Assembly (NCBI GenBank): GCA_032718475.1
Contig: JAUCBJ010005622.1
Span: forward strand, 1 to 45,594
Source: Nemertoderma westbladi
Taxonomy: Eukaryota; Xenacoelomorpha; Nemertodermatida; Nemertodermatidae
Direction: 5' to 3'
DNA length: 45,594 nt
The notes beneath the pieces are model-generated. The model had not been told where the DNA came from. It did no database searches and saw only the letters and a program-made list of their open reading frames with translations. Shown here piece by piece: positions 1 to 10,049 of this stretch. Position 1 is the stretch's first letter; the number at the start of each line of letters is the position of its first letter. The position numbers and the translations under genes are program-made.

Positions 1-344
1 ACAAGTCTTAGTTCTGTTTAAATAGATAAAGCGCCACGTCCTAAAGGAACTGTTAATATTTCCCGAAAGCCAATAATATCTGTCAGAGATTAATTATTAA
101 CGATCTATCGAATAATACATTAGGTATACACTGCAACCTTACACTGTAATAATACAATTCAAGCATCCGAATTCAGTCTCCCGGGTGTAGATCCATCGGG
201 TGAATGATCGCGCATGGGCTGACTTCGGCTAATGTTTTGCGTATTAGCATAAATTATTGTCGTATGCTAAAGTGGTTTTAATTAACGAAAAGACATATAA
301 ATTTTGGCAGGTTAAACTGCTAAAGGTCTTCGAAAGCGCGAACA
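1..344 (+). mobile_element. Partial LTR, end of a BEL/Pao-family LTR
   Basis: This stretch is the reverse complement of the left part of the LTRs at 25401 and 36835, so here the LTR lies in the opposite (plus) orientation. It begins outside the window and ends in ...GCGCGAACA at 344, matching the TGTTCGCGC start of the other copies. The DNA after 344 does not resemble the internal leader of the 25401-41639 element. This is therefore more likely a solo LTR or a 3' LTR than the 5' end of an intact element. Confidence 0.8.
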
Positions 345-1640
345 ATATTTTAGACCTAAATAATAACAGACTGCAGTTACTGTACGTCGTAATTCAGGGA
401 CATGGATCCCCCAAATGTTTCTAGAAATATTATTGAGTTGAGATTACATGAAATCTCCTACTTGGGTGAGCCAGAATTTGTATTTTTGCTTTCTTTCTTT
501 AGCTACATGTACAAGCATTGGAATAATGTGGCTGCGTCGATATTGTTTACCGGTAGTTTTTAGATATTGTATAGTTACACCGCCGTTATTCTTCACTCTT
601 ATCGTGTTTTGTTGGCCCTAATGGAGAGCTCGCCATGTAAGGACTAATGGTTTTGCATCAGCATGAGGCTATTTTATTACAGTAAATATATACACAATGT
701 TCTGGGACATTAAATTTATGTATCAATAGCTACTCAATATAGATATTGCATACAGTTGTTGCACAGCTACTCACGAGATAAATACCAATAATTATATTTA
801 ACAATAGATTATTGTAAATCATGTACAATTTAGAAATATATATGTACATTAAATATCAGTTTGTATAATATGTCATTCAGTTTATTTTCTGTCACCTGTC
901 AACTAACAGTTGAATCCAAATTCCTGCACTATAGATGATCGCGACTTTCCCAACCCTTTCTTCTGCTCTTTCACTCTCTGCTATTCTATTCCTACTGCAT
1001 CACCCCGGAGGTGACCGAAATGCACCAAGAACGGCGCCCAAACACCACTGCTGTCTGATCCCGACCCGCTTAGAGATCATCAAGGAGTCAACGAGGTTCC
1101 AGTTGAAGGCTGTGCAGGAGTGCACCTCACACACCATCGGTGGAACACACGAGTTGGGGTAGTGCATCCTGCGGGATTCGCATGAGAAGTGGCATATGAA
1201 TGAGATTTCGCATAAGAAATGGCGTTGAAACGTCAAAAGACGCCACAATCGGGTTCTCCCAAACATCCCTAGTGACCAGACCTGACACCCTCCACTGCTC
1301 ACCCTCGAGAGTCTAGTTCAGGTGACCTCCGGACAAGGTGACCTCTCATTCAACATGTGTTGCACCAAAATCCTCTGCTAGGGGGTCACCAAATACGTCC
1401 CGGATATCATTGTGTCGGCGAATAAAATGTCCCACAGACTTGAAACTAAGAGCATGTAATTTCAAAAGTGAAGCGCATAATTTATATACATTTTATTGGG
1501 GTATTAGTAAGTAGAAAGACTTATTAGTTCATATCCGTTATTAATATTATTATTATTATTGTGAAACTTTTTAGTTTAAAACGATCAAATAATGGAGCAA
1601 AGTAGTTAGTAAAATATGCATAATTAATAAAAATTGTTAA
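345..1640. other. No gene recognised
   Basis: AT-rich DNA with a less AT-rich patch at about 930-1440. Short open frames on both strands in that patch (75 and 100 codons) resemble no family I know and have no convincing start or splice context. It may be a decayed transposon or exon scrap. I see no RNA gene or regulatory site. Confidence 0.4.
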
Positions 1641-1644
1641 TAAA

Positions 1645-1900
1645 AATTGTTTTCATTTCTTGTGGGACTCTTGTGGGGCGAGCCACGAAGTTGGCGGAGC
1701 CTTAGCGAATTGACACTGTTAGGGGGTGGGTCAATTTATGCAAATAGTTGTCGTCGTCGTCGTCGTCGTCGTTGTCGTCGTCGTCGTTGTCGTCGTCGTC
1801 GTTGTCGTCGTCGTTACGATTTTGACATGCTAATAACTTTGTCGGATTTAAAGCTGCCAAGTTGAAAATTTGTAGGTATCAATATAAGCAAAAGTTGAGA
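1645..1900. repeat. Chimeric repeat junction with a (CGT)n microsatellite
   Basis: About 22 bases at 1652-1673 equal a stretch of the retrotransposon at 6100-6120. They run directly into a GTGGGGCGAGCCACGAAG motif, whose inverted copy occurs at about 10894-10912. An interrupted CGT/TGT trinucleotide run follows at about 1750-1815. This looks like transposon debris. The poly-arginine frame produced by the CGT run is not a gene. Confidence 0.6.
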
Positions 1901-1904
1901 TTTT

Positions 1905-2860
1905 TGAGGGACTTTCAGACACCATCAGTGCAATGGTCTCCCGCTAGAGGGCCACATGTCTAAACATTAAATGGCCACCCATTTCTTTGCTTTTAATCCG
2001 TTTAAGCTGAAACTTGGGAAGTATGTACTAGACCATTAGCTGTAAATTTCAAAGGAGGCTAATCTGTCTGCAGTTCTCCAGTCTGCCGCTAGAGGGCGAA
2101 ATGTCCCGAATGTGAAATTATTCTTCCATTTAGTTGTTTATGATCTGATTACGCTGAAACTTGTCATATATGTACTAGATGACATCCTGAGTCTTTGTGT
2201 GGATTGTAATCGGTCCGAAGTTTTCCAGTCTCCCGCTAGAGGGCCACATGTCTAAACATTAAATGGCCACCCATTTCTTTGCTTTTAATCCGTTTAAGCT
2301 GAAACTTGGGAAGTATGTACTAGACCATTAGCTGTAAATTTCAAAGGAGGCTAATCTGTCTGCAGTTCTCCAGTCTGCCGCTAGAGGGCGAAATGTCCCG
2401 AATGTGAAATTATTCTTCCATTTAGTTGTTTATGATCTGATTACGCTGAAACTTGTCATATATGTACTAGAAGACATCCTAAGTCTTTGTGTGGACAGTA
2501 ATCGGTCCGGAGTTTTCGAGTCTGCCGCTAGAGGGCGAAATGTAGGAAAGTGATAACCTTTGCGAATTCCTTGATCTTAATCTATTTAAGCTGAATTTTG
2601 GAATATACAGTACCGGTATGTACTAGACCACATGCCTCGTCTTTGTGAGGAAGGTGATCGATCCGTAGTTCTTTAATATGCCGCTAGAGGGCTAAATGTA
2701 TGAAAGTGAAAACCTTCCAACATTTCGTTATTTATGATCCGTCAATCGGAAACTTGGTAGATATGTAATAGACCATAGGCTGTGGCTTTGTAGGGAAACT
2801 AATCCTTCCTTCTTCAGTTACCCAGTCTCCCGCTAGAGGGTTAACGTTTTCCGGGAAAAT
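1905..2860. repeat. ~148-bp tandem array, seven CCGCTAGAGGG cores
   Basis: Seven units, each marked by CCGCTAGAGGG, start at 1941, 2086, 2233, 2378, 2525, 2681 and 2830. Spacings are 145, 147, 145, 147, 156 and 149 bp. Units 1+2 and 3+4 are nearly identical, giving a ~292-bp higher-order repeat, while units 5-7 are more diverged. Each unit also carries a shared GCTGAAACTTG-type segment and a GTACTAGA-type segment. No coding potential is seen. Confidence 0.9.
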
Positions 2861-3029
2861 CTTCTCCTATGTTTTTATAATCCTTTCGAGTTGATACTTA
2901 GCATTAACTCATTTCACGTGCTGCGCGAAGGCCCCACTTCGTGTTGTTCGGTTATACGGCTATCAAGGCGTTATATTTGTTTTGGGTCTCGAAGTGCATA
3001 TATTGATTAACACCGTAACAATCTAAAGA

Positions 3030-3095
3030 TTTGGTTGTTAGAGCCCAGCATGACCTCACACAAGTGAGTACTAGTTCTAATGCTTCTCTATTATT
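3030..3095 (-). mobile_element. Non-LTR retrotransposon scrap
   Basis: The GTTAGAGCCCAGCATG segment and what follows match the reverse-transcriptase element at 5096-5150 with many changes. The same scrap sits in the equivalent place in unit B (8290-8440), so it was present before the duplication. Confidence 0.6.
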
Positions 3096-3144
3096 ATTGA
3101 ACCTTTATGATTCGTATTTAATTCCATGTGAGTTGCACATTAAA

Positions 3145-4548
3145 TTAATGTTGATGTTTAATTCTTACTCCGTGTTTCTCAGCCATAACAAAGGCTATGG
3201 TAAAGGTAGCGAGTATAATTAATGAAACACAAGTGATTACAAAAACAAAAGCCACTGGTGAGTAAGTTTCAAACAAGTAACCGGTCACCCATTGAAGCAC
3301 CATTGCTCCAGTAGACGCACCACAAAGAACAAATATAAATCCGAAACTCGACATCTCTATGTAATAATCAATCCAACCCATGAAATGCGGTGACATAGGA
3401 CCTTTCGACGCCGCAAATAGACAGTTCAACACCAAAAACGCAGCAGCATTGTGGCGAGCAATGATGAGGCCAACAGAACTAGCCAATAATACTGAGGAAG
3501 TTGTAAAAATCAAAGCGTAATCCGGAACCCAAAAACTAAGTATGAAAACTGCGAATCTTGATATCGTGAAAGCTATCCAATAAGCGGTTATCGCTAGAGA
3601 AGCTAAACCTTCGTCAAAATGGAGACTACTGGTTTCAACGAAAGTAAATATATATTTACCGTAAACTTGTTCCCCTCCATATACCGCCATGTAATAAATG
3701 AACATTATAATAAACATTACTAAACGAAACGTTGAGTCCCTTTTCGTTAAGTTTTTGGGGTTAATTACGTTTATAAAGCTAGTTTGTTGTTGAGAGGAAG
3801 GTTGGTACACATCTGGTGTTTTAACGAAATGAAATACAACAAAAATTAGCGAGATTAGGATACAGATGACACCGATGATAGTGTAGGGAACATTTATACC
3901 CCAGGGAACGTCGTAATTTTCGTTTAATTTAGTAGATCCATTTAAAGATATGACTATACTTGCGTTCGCAGGTCCCTCAGGATTATTTAAATAATTAACT
4001 TGTTTAATGAAAGGTCTTGCTAGACCTACCGCCATCAACGAACCGAGCCCGTAACCTGTATGTAGCAAAGACATTATTCCAGCTGAGTGACTAACCCACA
4101 TACCCAAAACTGAAGGAGACATACCGGTGTGAATTAAAGTGTCTAAATATCCTTGAACGAAAAATAAAGCGATAAATATGGACAATTTTGAAACCCGCGG
4201 TATGCATATAACTGTTAGACCGGCTGTCGCCAGAGCAACAGCTGTACCGAGATCACGAAACTTAGTAAAACGGTCGAACACCAGTCCACCCGTTATGGAT
4301 CCAGCGAACATCCCCATAGCCCGAACGCTAAGCGCACCTCCTATTTCTTCGTAATTCGCGTTGACCCCCCCTTGGAGGTCTGGCAGTGTCGGTGCCACTA
4401 TCTCTACGAACAGACCGAAACACACGAACACAAGACATGCAGACAACGTCTTTAATATCCGGTATCTTGTCTCCCTTTTAATTTTTGGGATTTTATTATT
4501 TTCATCAATTTCTCTTTCAGTAGATATAGTTTTGTCACCGCAAATCAT
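3145..4548 (-). CDS. MFS transporter, MFSD4B/NaGLT1-like, copy A
   Basis: Single-exon gene of 467 codons. The protein is a 12-helix major facilitator. It has a hydrophilic N-terminus (~30 residues), the first helix at about 31-55, and a GGLVFDRFTKFRD segment after helix 2 that is the family loop motif. A GYLDTLIHTG region in helix 4 corresponds to the GFLDTGGN region of sodium-dependent glucose transporter 1 (MFSD4B). An extracellular-type loop near residues 195-215 carries NAS and NGS glycosylation sequons. Family members move sugars or other small solutes across the plasma membrane; the substrate here is unknown. I chose the ATG that reads MICGDK, because the frame upstream opens only on a non-ATG codon, although that upstream stretch is conserved in both copies. 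A retrotransposon begins about 130 bp upstream and may have displaced the promoter. About 94% identical in protein to copy B. Confidence 0.9.
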   Translation of the reverse strand: MICGDKTISTEREIDENNKIPKIKRETRYRILKTLSACLVFVCFGLFVEIVAPTLPDLQGGVNANYEEIGGALSVRAMGMFAGSITGGLVFDRFTKFRDLGTAVALATAGLTVICIPRVSKLSIFIALFFVQGYLDTLIHTGMSPSVLGMWVSHSAGIMSLLHTGYGLGSLMAVGLARPFIKQVNYLNNPEGPANASIVISLNGSTKLNENYDVPWGINVPYTIIGVICILISLIFVVFHFVKTPDVYQPSSQQQTSFINVINPKNLTKRDSTFRLVMFIIMFIYYMAVYGGEQVYGKYIFTFVETSSLHFDEGLASLAITAYWIAFTISRFAVFILSFWVPDYALIFTTSSVLLASSVGLIIARHNAAAFLVLNCLFAASKGPMSPHFMGWIDYYIEMSSFGFIFVLCGASTGAMVLQWVTGYLFETYSPVAFVFVITCVSLIILATFTIAFVMAEKHGVRIKHQH

Positions 4549-4677
4549 TTTGTAATATGTAACAGTAAAAAATAGATACAATAAACAGTTTGTGGAACTT
4601 TGAGGAAGAACAAGCAAAATTCCATAAAAACCTACCAATCTCTCTACCAAAATATGGGAGTTCAGACTTGATCAACA

Positions 4678-6536
4678 TACTACTACTAGGATCGGCATGC
4701 TGCATTGCAGCTGCATTTTTAAGAATGCTATGCCGGCTTATCGACAAAATTGCACCGCCACAACTCCCTATCACCCATGACATTTGCTAGATCATCCGCA
4801 TCTTCAAGGCCAGTGTTCTTTAAGATGCGTCTCAAGAAAGTCATGGGCTGTCCACCATGCTTATTCACTCCATGAGGCTGCCAAAGTACAAGATTATGCA
4901 CTGGCTGTTCCTCTCGGCGAAAGCAATGTCCTGCAAAGTGGAGGCGATTTTGTTTTAGTGTCAAGCTTGGGGGAACCAATGAGACACCTCCAATGTTATA
5001 TAGTGTCTGGTTGGAGATGTGTGCATTGTACTTGACACAATGAACCCGGCGTAGCATTCTGTGAATGTGCCATCCAGAGATTTGGTGTCCTCAGCAGTTA
5101 GAGCCCAGCATGGACTCCCATAGAGGAGTACTGGAACTACTGCTGCTCTAAATAATCGGACCTTAAGTTTCCGATTAATTCTCGGTGACTTCCAAATCCT
5201 GGAAAGCCTATTCAAGGCTGCCCATGCCTTTCCCTTACGTATTCGAAGGTCCTCACCTGACTTCCGGACCCATGATCCCAGGTAACAGAAGTCATCCACA
5301 TGCTCAAGCATACCATCTTTTGAGCTTATGCTCATCCGATCAGAGACTTGCTGAGGACTTTCAAAGTTAACTGTCACAATTTTGGTCTTTCTGGAGTTAA
5401 TAAAAAGACCAACACTAGAAGCAGCATATTCTAATGAGCAGAGAAGCCGTTGGGCTCCCTCTAGTGATTCTGAGAGTACTCCTAAGTCATCAGCAAAGTC
5501 TAGATCAGTTAGGTACTTGGCAGGATTTCCTCGACTTCTGGAGCCAGTAGGTGGAGTTATCATCACCCCATCATCATTATGATGATCTAAGGACATGCGT
5601 AGAACATAGTCAACCACAATAATGAACAAGAATGGTGCAAGTGTGTCTCCTTGGAGGACGCCCCATAACACTTCAAATGGTTCTGTGTCACCGTCAACAG
5701 TAGACACAAATGTTGTCGAACCATCGTATACTGATCTGATTGCTGCAATAATTTCATCAGGAATCCCATATAATGAAAGTATGCTGAACATACGTGAGCG
5801 AGAGACTGAATCAAAGGCCTTGAAGAAGTCAACAAAGATAACAGCCAGATGCCTGTCTTTCTTTTTTGATAACTCTTCAATTATCCTTCTAAGTGCCAAA
5901 ATGGGCTCCATGGTCCCACGACCTTTACGGAACCCATTCTGATTTCCACGGAGCAGTCTCTCAATGGGATCCCTGATGCGATTTAATAGAATTCTATTGT
6001 ATAGCTTTGCAGCAATCGAGATCAATGAGATTCCCCGAATTCCCCTCTGATAGAGTGTTAGGTTGCCCTTCTTGGGAACTGGCACCAACTTATTTGTTTT
6101 CATTTCTTGTGGGACTCTTGTTGTTCGGTACATGTCTACTATGATGGGATAGATGAGCTTTAAACACTCAGGTATTTTAAAGACCTCAGGGGGAACACCA
6201 TCTACTCCACTGGCACGATTGGTCTTCATGCTCTTTGCAGCAGCCTTCACTTCTGCAAAGGAGATATCACCAATTTGGGAGTACAGACTCAGACACTTTT
6301 ACTTCTATAAAGTTATCTGGCAATACCCTGTCATTATTGAGGAGCTTTTCAAAGTGGGCCTTCCAACCATTATTGAGGCGATCGGCTGGTGATTCAGCCT
6401 TTACCTTGGTGGTTGGTTGGCTTTTTCGACCAGCAAGCAAGTTGATCGATCTCCATGCCTGGGATGATTGCCTGCTGTCGTGATCAACATCATCCATCTC
6501 AGTGGTTTAGCTGATTTCAATAAATGAATGAATAAA
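4678..6536 (-). mobile_element. Non-LTR retrotransposon (LINE), 5'-truncated
   Basis: Inserted only in duplication unit A. The unit B equivalent (about 10020-10050) reads straight through from the CAACGTC region to ATGATAAACACC, which fixes the insertion limits to within a few bases. The 3' end lies at the low coordinate and ends in a short TAG repeat (CTAGTAGTAGTATG). The body encodes reverse transcriptase and its C-terminal region but no endonuclease, so the copy is 5'-truncated. Relatives lie at 24563-24830 and 41640-42590. Confidence 0.85.
4728..6497 (-). pseudogene. LINE reverse transcriptase, frameshifted
   Basis: The main frame (about 5057-6285) has the non-LTR reverse-transcriptase motifs in order: GVDGVPPEVFK, motif A (VDFFKAFDSV), motif B (GVLQGDTLAPFLF), motif C (FADD, the catalytic aspartates) and a YLG motif. 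These are followed by a thumb/C-terminal region with LLYGSPCWALT. Near 5050 the frame shifts, and the coding sequence continues to about 4728 in the frame that reads RLHFAGHCFRREEQPVHNLV, a tail typical of LINE polyproteins. Another shift near 6280 separates an upstream piece that contains KAHFEKLLN. Three open pieces with two frameshifts and no endonuclease make this a dead copy. The clade is unassigned; RTE-, CR1- and I-like groups are all possible from these motifs. Confidence 0.85.
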
Positions 6537-7119
6537 ATGATAAACACCTATATAACAAAGTAATAAATAAGCACTGTGATTGTGGGGGGTATTATATTAC
6601 TGTATAATAGACTTAATTTGTTAAAATTAAATAAATGGCATTGGAGGGCTGTGCTAAACAAAACAACAAATGACTTTCGAAAACCACAAGCTCATTTTTG
6701 CTCCCAAGTATAATGTTATATCCAAATCAACAAAATAAATTATTATCAAAATAACTCTCAATAATTTATTTTAGAAATCATAGTTAGCAATGCCACATTT
6801 TCATTATTTCTTGGAAATACAAATAATTAAATTTATGATTTTCATGTTTAGATATATATTTTTCTGGTTAATACTGGAAAAATATATTAATATTTATTTA
6901 TTTATTACATGTATAAATGACAAAGTCGTTAAATCGAAGCTCCTGTGAGCCAACATGTGGTTATTATTTATGTATTGCATTAAATTAATTATAGCCACAG
7001 ATTATTAATAATTGTAATTATTCAATTTTGTTTGATTCAATCTTATTTCATTTGAGATCTGAAAGCCCGGTGGAATATATTAATTATCTTGCATGTTTTA
7101 ATTATTCACAGCAGTTTAG
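6537..7119. other. AT-rich spacer of duplication unit A
   Basis: Non-coding. It matches 10913-11520 of unit B closely, apart from small indels. It separates the transporter from the actin fragment. No gene is seen. Confidence 0.7.
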
Positions 7120-7297
7120 TTGAAGTTAGAAGCACTTCCTGTGCGCAATGGCTGGGTCAGATTCATCGTATTCTTGTTTGCTAATCCACATCAGTTGGAA
7201 GGTGGAGAGAGAAGCGAGGATGGAACCACCGATCCATACGGAATACTTCCTCTCTGGAGGGGCAATGATCTTGGTCTTCATTGTGGGCGGGCCAGTG
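7120..7297 (-). pseudogene. Actin C-terminal fragment, unit A
   Basis: Read on the minus strand, this gives the last ~55 codons of actin ([20 protein letters not shown], then the [13 protein letters not shown] region). The open match stops at about 7297, where it joins an unrelated repeat, whereas unit B continues upstream through actin. This is a truncated duplicate of the fragment at 11520-11690. Confidence 0.85.
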
Positions 7298-7460
7298 CTG
7301 TGATAATAATAGCATCAACCTGCTTATTGATAAACTCCTTCAGATTTTCGGAATACTGCCTGTTAAGGGTAAGGGACCTAGATGCAGCCAACTGCATCGC
7401 ATCCATGGCTGTCCTTGTGTGCCTGAGTCGCCGAGTCAGTGGGATCAATTCTGCACCTTA
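7298..7460. repeat. Dispersed repeat of unknown type
   Basis: A segment containing GAATACTGCCTGTTAAGG and GGGACCTAGATGCAGC recurs in diverged form at 25325-25400, right against the LTR at 25401. One minus-strand frame is open through the segment, with a helical, charged product, which suggests decayed transposon coding sequence. The family is not recognised. Confidence 0.5.
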
Positions 7461-7600
7461 GTAAGGTCATTTCGGCACTTTGGAATGAAATATACTTTTC
7501 ATGCCCTATATTTTTTACTCATTTGCCCTATATTTATGTTGGCCTAACAGTAACACGGTACAATGTACAACCTAATGTAGTACCTGTGTCCTAGGCGAGT

Positions 7601-7624
7601 CCCCCCCCCCCCCCCCCCCCCCCC
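7601..7624. repeat. Poly-C tract (24 bp)
   Basis: Uninterrupted run of 24 C. It is one of eight runs of 14 or more C/G in the window (also near 16151, 16240, 17363, 18872, 38468, 38972 and 43004). Confidence 0.95.
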
Positions 7625-7673
7625 TATAGACTTACAGTATAATAATGTTGTAGTAGAAATGCCTTTGCGTTCC

Positions 7674-8000
7674 GTACAGGGTAATGTAGCGTTAGGTCCC
7701 GAACGGCCGTAGCTTTAGGTCCTGGCACATTAGGTCCTGTAGCATATATATCTGACTATTCTATTTACTGATTCTAAAATATTCCTAACTAGCGTTTATT
7801 GTTTTGGTTCCTTTCAACTCGCCTCTATAACCTACTCCTTTACTAACCTGCCTGGTTTTGGAGGCAGACTGCTATTAGGACCTAACGCCACGGACAATGC
7901 TACCAGTACCTAATATGCCACGGACCTAAAAGCTACAGTAGGCCTACCATCAGGACCTAAAGCACCGAGACGCGAGACCTAAGGCACCATAACCCCGTAC
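7674..8000. mobile_element. MITE-like element with ~25-bp imperfect inverted ends
   Basis: The left end reads GTACAGGGTAATG and then a GCGTTAGGTC segment. The reverse complement of the right end reads GTACGGGGTTATG and then a GCCTTAGGTC segment. The inside is rich in AGGACCTAA and its complement, arranged inward from both ends, and contains a diverged copy of the GTTTATTGTTTTGGTT module seen at 13824 and 38725. No coding capacity and no clear target duplication. Confidence 0.65.
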
Positions 8001-8290
8001 AGCACTTTAACTTAGATTTATCTAAGGCACGTATTAGCAACCAATGAGACTTTGATGGAGCACAATGGTGATACAAGGCATAGTAGTAAAATAATGCTAG
8101 GCAACGCTATAAACACATTGATAACTCTGTGGTTAGGGATTGGGTATAAAATAGACAACTTGTGTATGAAATATGGCACATGTTAATAATCGAAATGGTT
8201 CTTTAAAATGATGAATTTAAGATTCCAATAAGAAGTTGCCGCGTGCATCAAAAGCGTCACTGTAGGCGTGTTACATTGTATAGGAACAAG
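8001..8290. other. No gene recognised
   Basis: AT-rich DNA between the inverted-repeat element and duplication unit B. Nothing recognisable. Confidence 0.4.
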
Positions 8291-8440
8291 TTGAAGATCT
8301 TTGCAGTGTATTTAACACAATGAAACCGGCTTACCATTATTGTGTATGTGGCATCCGAAGATTTGTTTCCTTCAGCCTAGCATGGCCTCTAAAATGTGAG
8401 TACGTTGGTTCTAATGCTACTACAACTAATAGGTCGAGCG
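8290..8440 (-). mobile_element. Non-LTR retrotransposon remnant
   Basis: Diverged match to 5010-5150 of the LINE at 4678: the ACACAATGAAACCGGC, CATCCGAAGATTTG and CCTAGCATGGCCTC segments are in the same order. It lies just 3' of transporter copy B and is the counterpart of the scrap at 3030-3095. Confidence 0.65.
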
Positions 8441-8509
8441 AGCTCGGCTTCTCTATTATTGTTGAACCTTTACGATTCCTGTGTATTTATATGTGACTTT
8501 CACATTAAA

Positions 8510-9913
8510 TTAATGTTGATGTTTAATTCTTACTCCGTGTTTCACAGCCATAACAAAGGCTATGGTAAAGGTAGCGAGTATAATTAATGATATGCAAGGA
8601 ATTACATAAACCAAAGTCACCGTTGAGTAAGTTTCAAACAAGTAACCTGTCACCCATTGAAGCACCATTGCTCCAGTAGACGCACCACAAAGGACGAATA
8701 TAAATCCGAAACTCGACATCTCTATGTAATAATCAATCCAACCCATGAAATGCGGTGACAGAGGACCTATAGATGCAGCATATAGACAGTTCAACACCAA
8801 AAACGCACCGGCATTGTGGCGAGCAATGATGAGGCCAACAGAACTAGCCAATAATACTGAGGAAGTTGTAAAAATCAAAGCGTAATCCGGAACCCAAAAA
8901 CTAAGTATAAATACTGCGAATCTTGATATCGTGAAAGCTATCCAATAGCCGGCCATTGCTAGAGAAGCTAAACCTTCGTCAAAATGGAGGCCACTGGTTT
9001 CAACGAAAGTAAATATATATTTACCGTAAACTTGTTCCCCTCCATATACCGCCATGTAATAAATGAACATTATAATAAACATTACTAAACGAAATGTTGA
9101 GTCCCTTTTCGTTAAGTTGTTGGGTTTAATTACGTTTATAAAGCTAGTTTGTTGTTGAGAGGAAGGTTGGTACACATCTGGTGTTTTTACGAAATGAAAT
9201 ACAACAAAAATTTGCGAGATTAGGATACAGATGACACCGATGATAGTGTAGGGAACATTTATACCCCAGGGAACATCGTAATTTTCGTTTAATTTAGTAG
9301 ATCCATTTAAAGATATGACTATACTTGCGTTCGCAGGTCTCTCAGGATTATTTAAATAATTAACTTGTTTAATGAAAGGTCTTGCTAGACCTACCGACAT
9401 CAACGAACCGAGCCCGTAACCTGTATGTAGCAAAGACATTATTCCAGCTGAGTGACTAACCCACATACCCAATACTGAAGGACACATACCGGTGTGAAAT
9501 ACAGTGTCCGAATATCCTTGAACGAAAAATAAAGCGTTAAATTCAGACAATTTTGAAACCCGCGGTATGCATATAACAGTTAGACCGGCTGTCGCCAGAG
9601 CAACAGCTGTACCGAGATCACGAAACTTAGTAAAACGGTCGAACACCAGTCCACCCGTTATGGATCCAGCGAACATCCCCATAGCCCGAACGCTAAGCGA
9701 ACCTCCTATTTCTTCGTAGTTCGCGTTGACCCCCCCTTGGAGGTCTGGCAGTGTCGGTGCCACTATCTCTACGTACAGACCGAAACACAAGAACACAAGA
9801 CATGCAGACAACGTCTTTAATATCCGGTATCTTGTCTCCCTCTTAATTTTTGGGATTTTATTATTTTCATCAATTTCTCTTTCAGTAGATATTGTTTTGT
9901 CACCGCAAATCAT
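8510..9913 (-). CDS. MFS transporter, MFSD4B/NaGLT1-like, copy B
   Basis: Single-exon gene of 467 codons, full length compared with copy A and starting at the same MICGDK methionine. It has the same 12-helix layout, the loop motif after helix 2 and the two sequons in the loop after helix 5. I count about 29 amino-acid differences from copy A. They are not evenly spread: one cluster lies in helix 4 (copy A SIFIALFFVQGYLDTLIHTG against copy B SEFNALFFVQGYSDTVFHTG) and another in the last two or three helices. Charged or polar replacements inside helix 4 (I to E, I to N) are unexpected for a working carrier. So this copy may have a changed function or be decaying, although the frame is fully open. 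Expression cannot be judged from sequence. Substrate unknown. Confidence 0.9.
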   Translation of the reverse strand: MICGDKTISTEREIDENNKIPKIKRETRYRILKTLSACLVFLCFGLYVEIVAPTLPDLQGGVNANYEEIGGSLSVRAMGMFAGSITGGLVFDRFTKFRDLGTAVALATAGLTVICIPRVSKLSEFNALFFVQGYSDTVFHTGMCPSVLGMWVSHSAGIMSLLHTGYGLGSLMSVGLARPFIKQVNYLNNPERPANASIVISLNGSTKLNENYDVPWGINVPYTIIGVICILISQIFVVFHFVKTPDVYQPSSQQQTSFINVIKPNNLTKRDSTFRLVMFIIMFIYYMAVYGGEQVYGKYIFTFVETSGLHFDEGLASLAMAGYWIAFTISRFAVFILSFWVPDYALIFTTSSVLLASSVGLIIARHNAGAFLVLNCLYAASIGPLSPHFMGWIDYYIEMSSFGFIFVLCGASTGAMVLQWVTGYLFETYSTVTLVYVIPCISLIILATFTIAFVMAVKHGVRIKHQH

Positions 9914-10049
9914 TTTGTAATATGTAACAGTAAAAAATAGATACAATAAACAGTTTGTGGAACTTTGAGGAAGAACAAACAAAATTCCACAAAAATCGAC
10001 CAAAATATGGGAGTTCGCGCTTGGTCAACGTCAAATATTATGATAAACA

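Larger units (their letters stand above)
3020..7297. repeat. Segmental duplication, unit A
   Basis: This unit matches 8330-11690 in order and orientation: a non-LTR scrap, a transporter gene, a spacer beginning near GTGATTGTGGGG (6578 here, 10926 in unit B), and the actin 3' fragment. Unit A differs by a retrotransposon inserted at 4678-6536, by lacking an ~860-bp stretch found in unit B, and by truncation of its actin fragment at about 7297. Confidence 0.85.

Noticed and set aside
935-1302. Small genes on either strand
   Set aside because: No family resemblance, overlapping frames on both strands, no splice context.
1647-1865. Poly-arginine protein
   Set aside because: Produced by the CGT microsatellite.
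4549-4650. N-terminal extension of transporter copy A (and the same in copy B)
   Set aside because: It has only a non-ATG start. Although conserved between the copies, it is better explained as 5' UTR that is young enough to be alike.
3145-9913. Positive selection between the transporter copies
   Set aside because: A hand count gives roughly 20 silent and about 34 replacing base changes. With three times as many replacement sites, that is relaxed rather than clearly positive selection.
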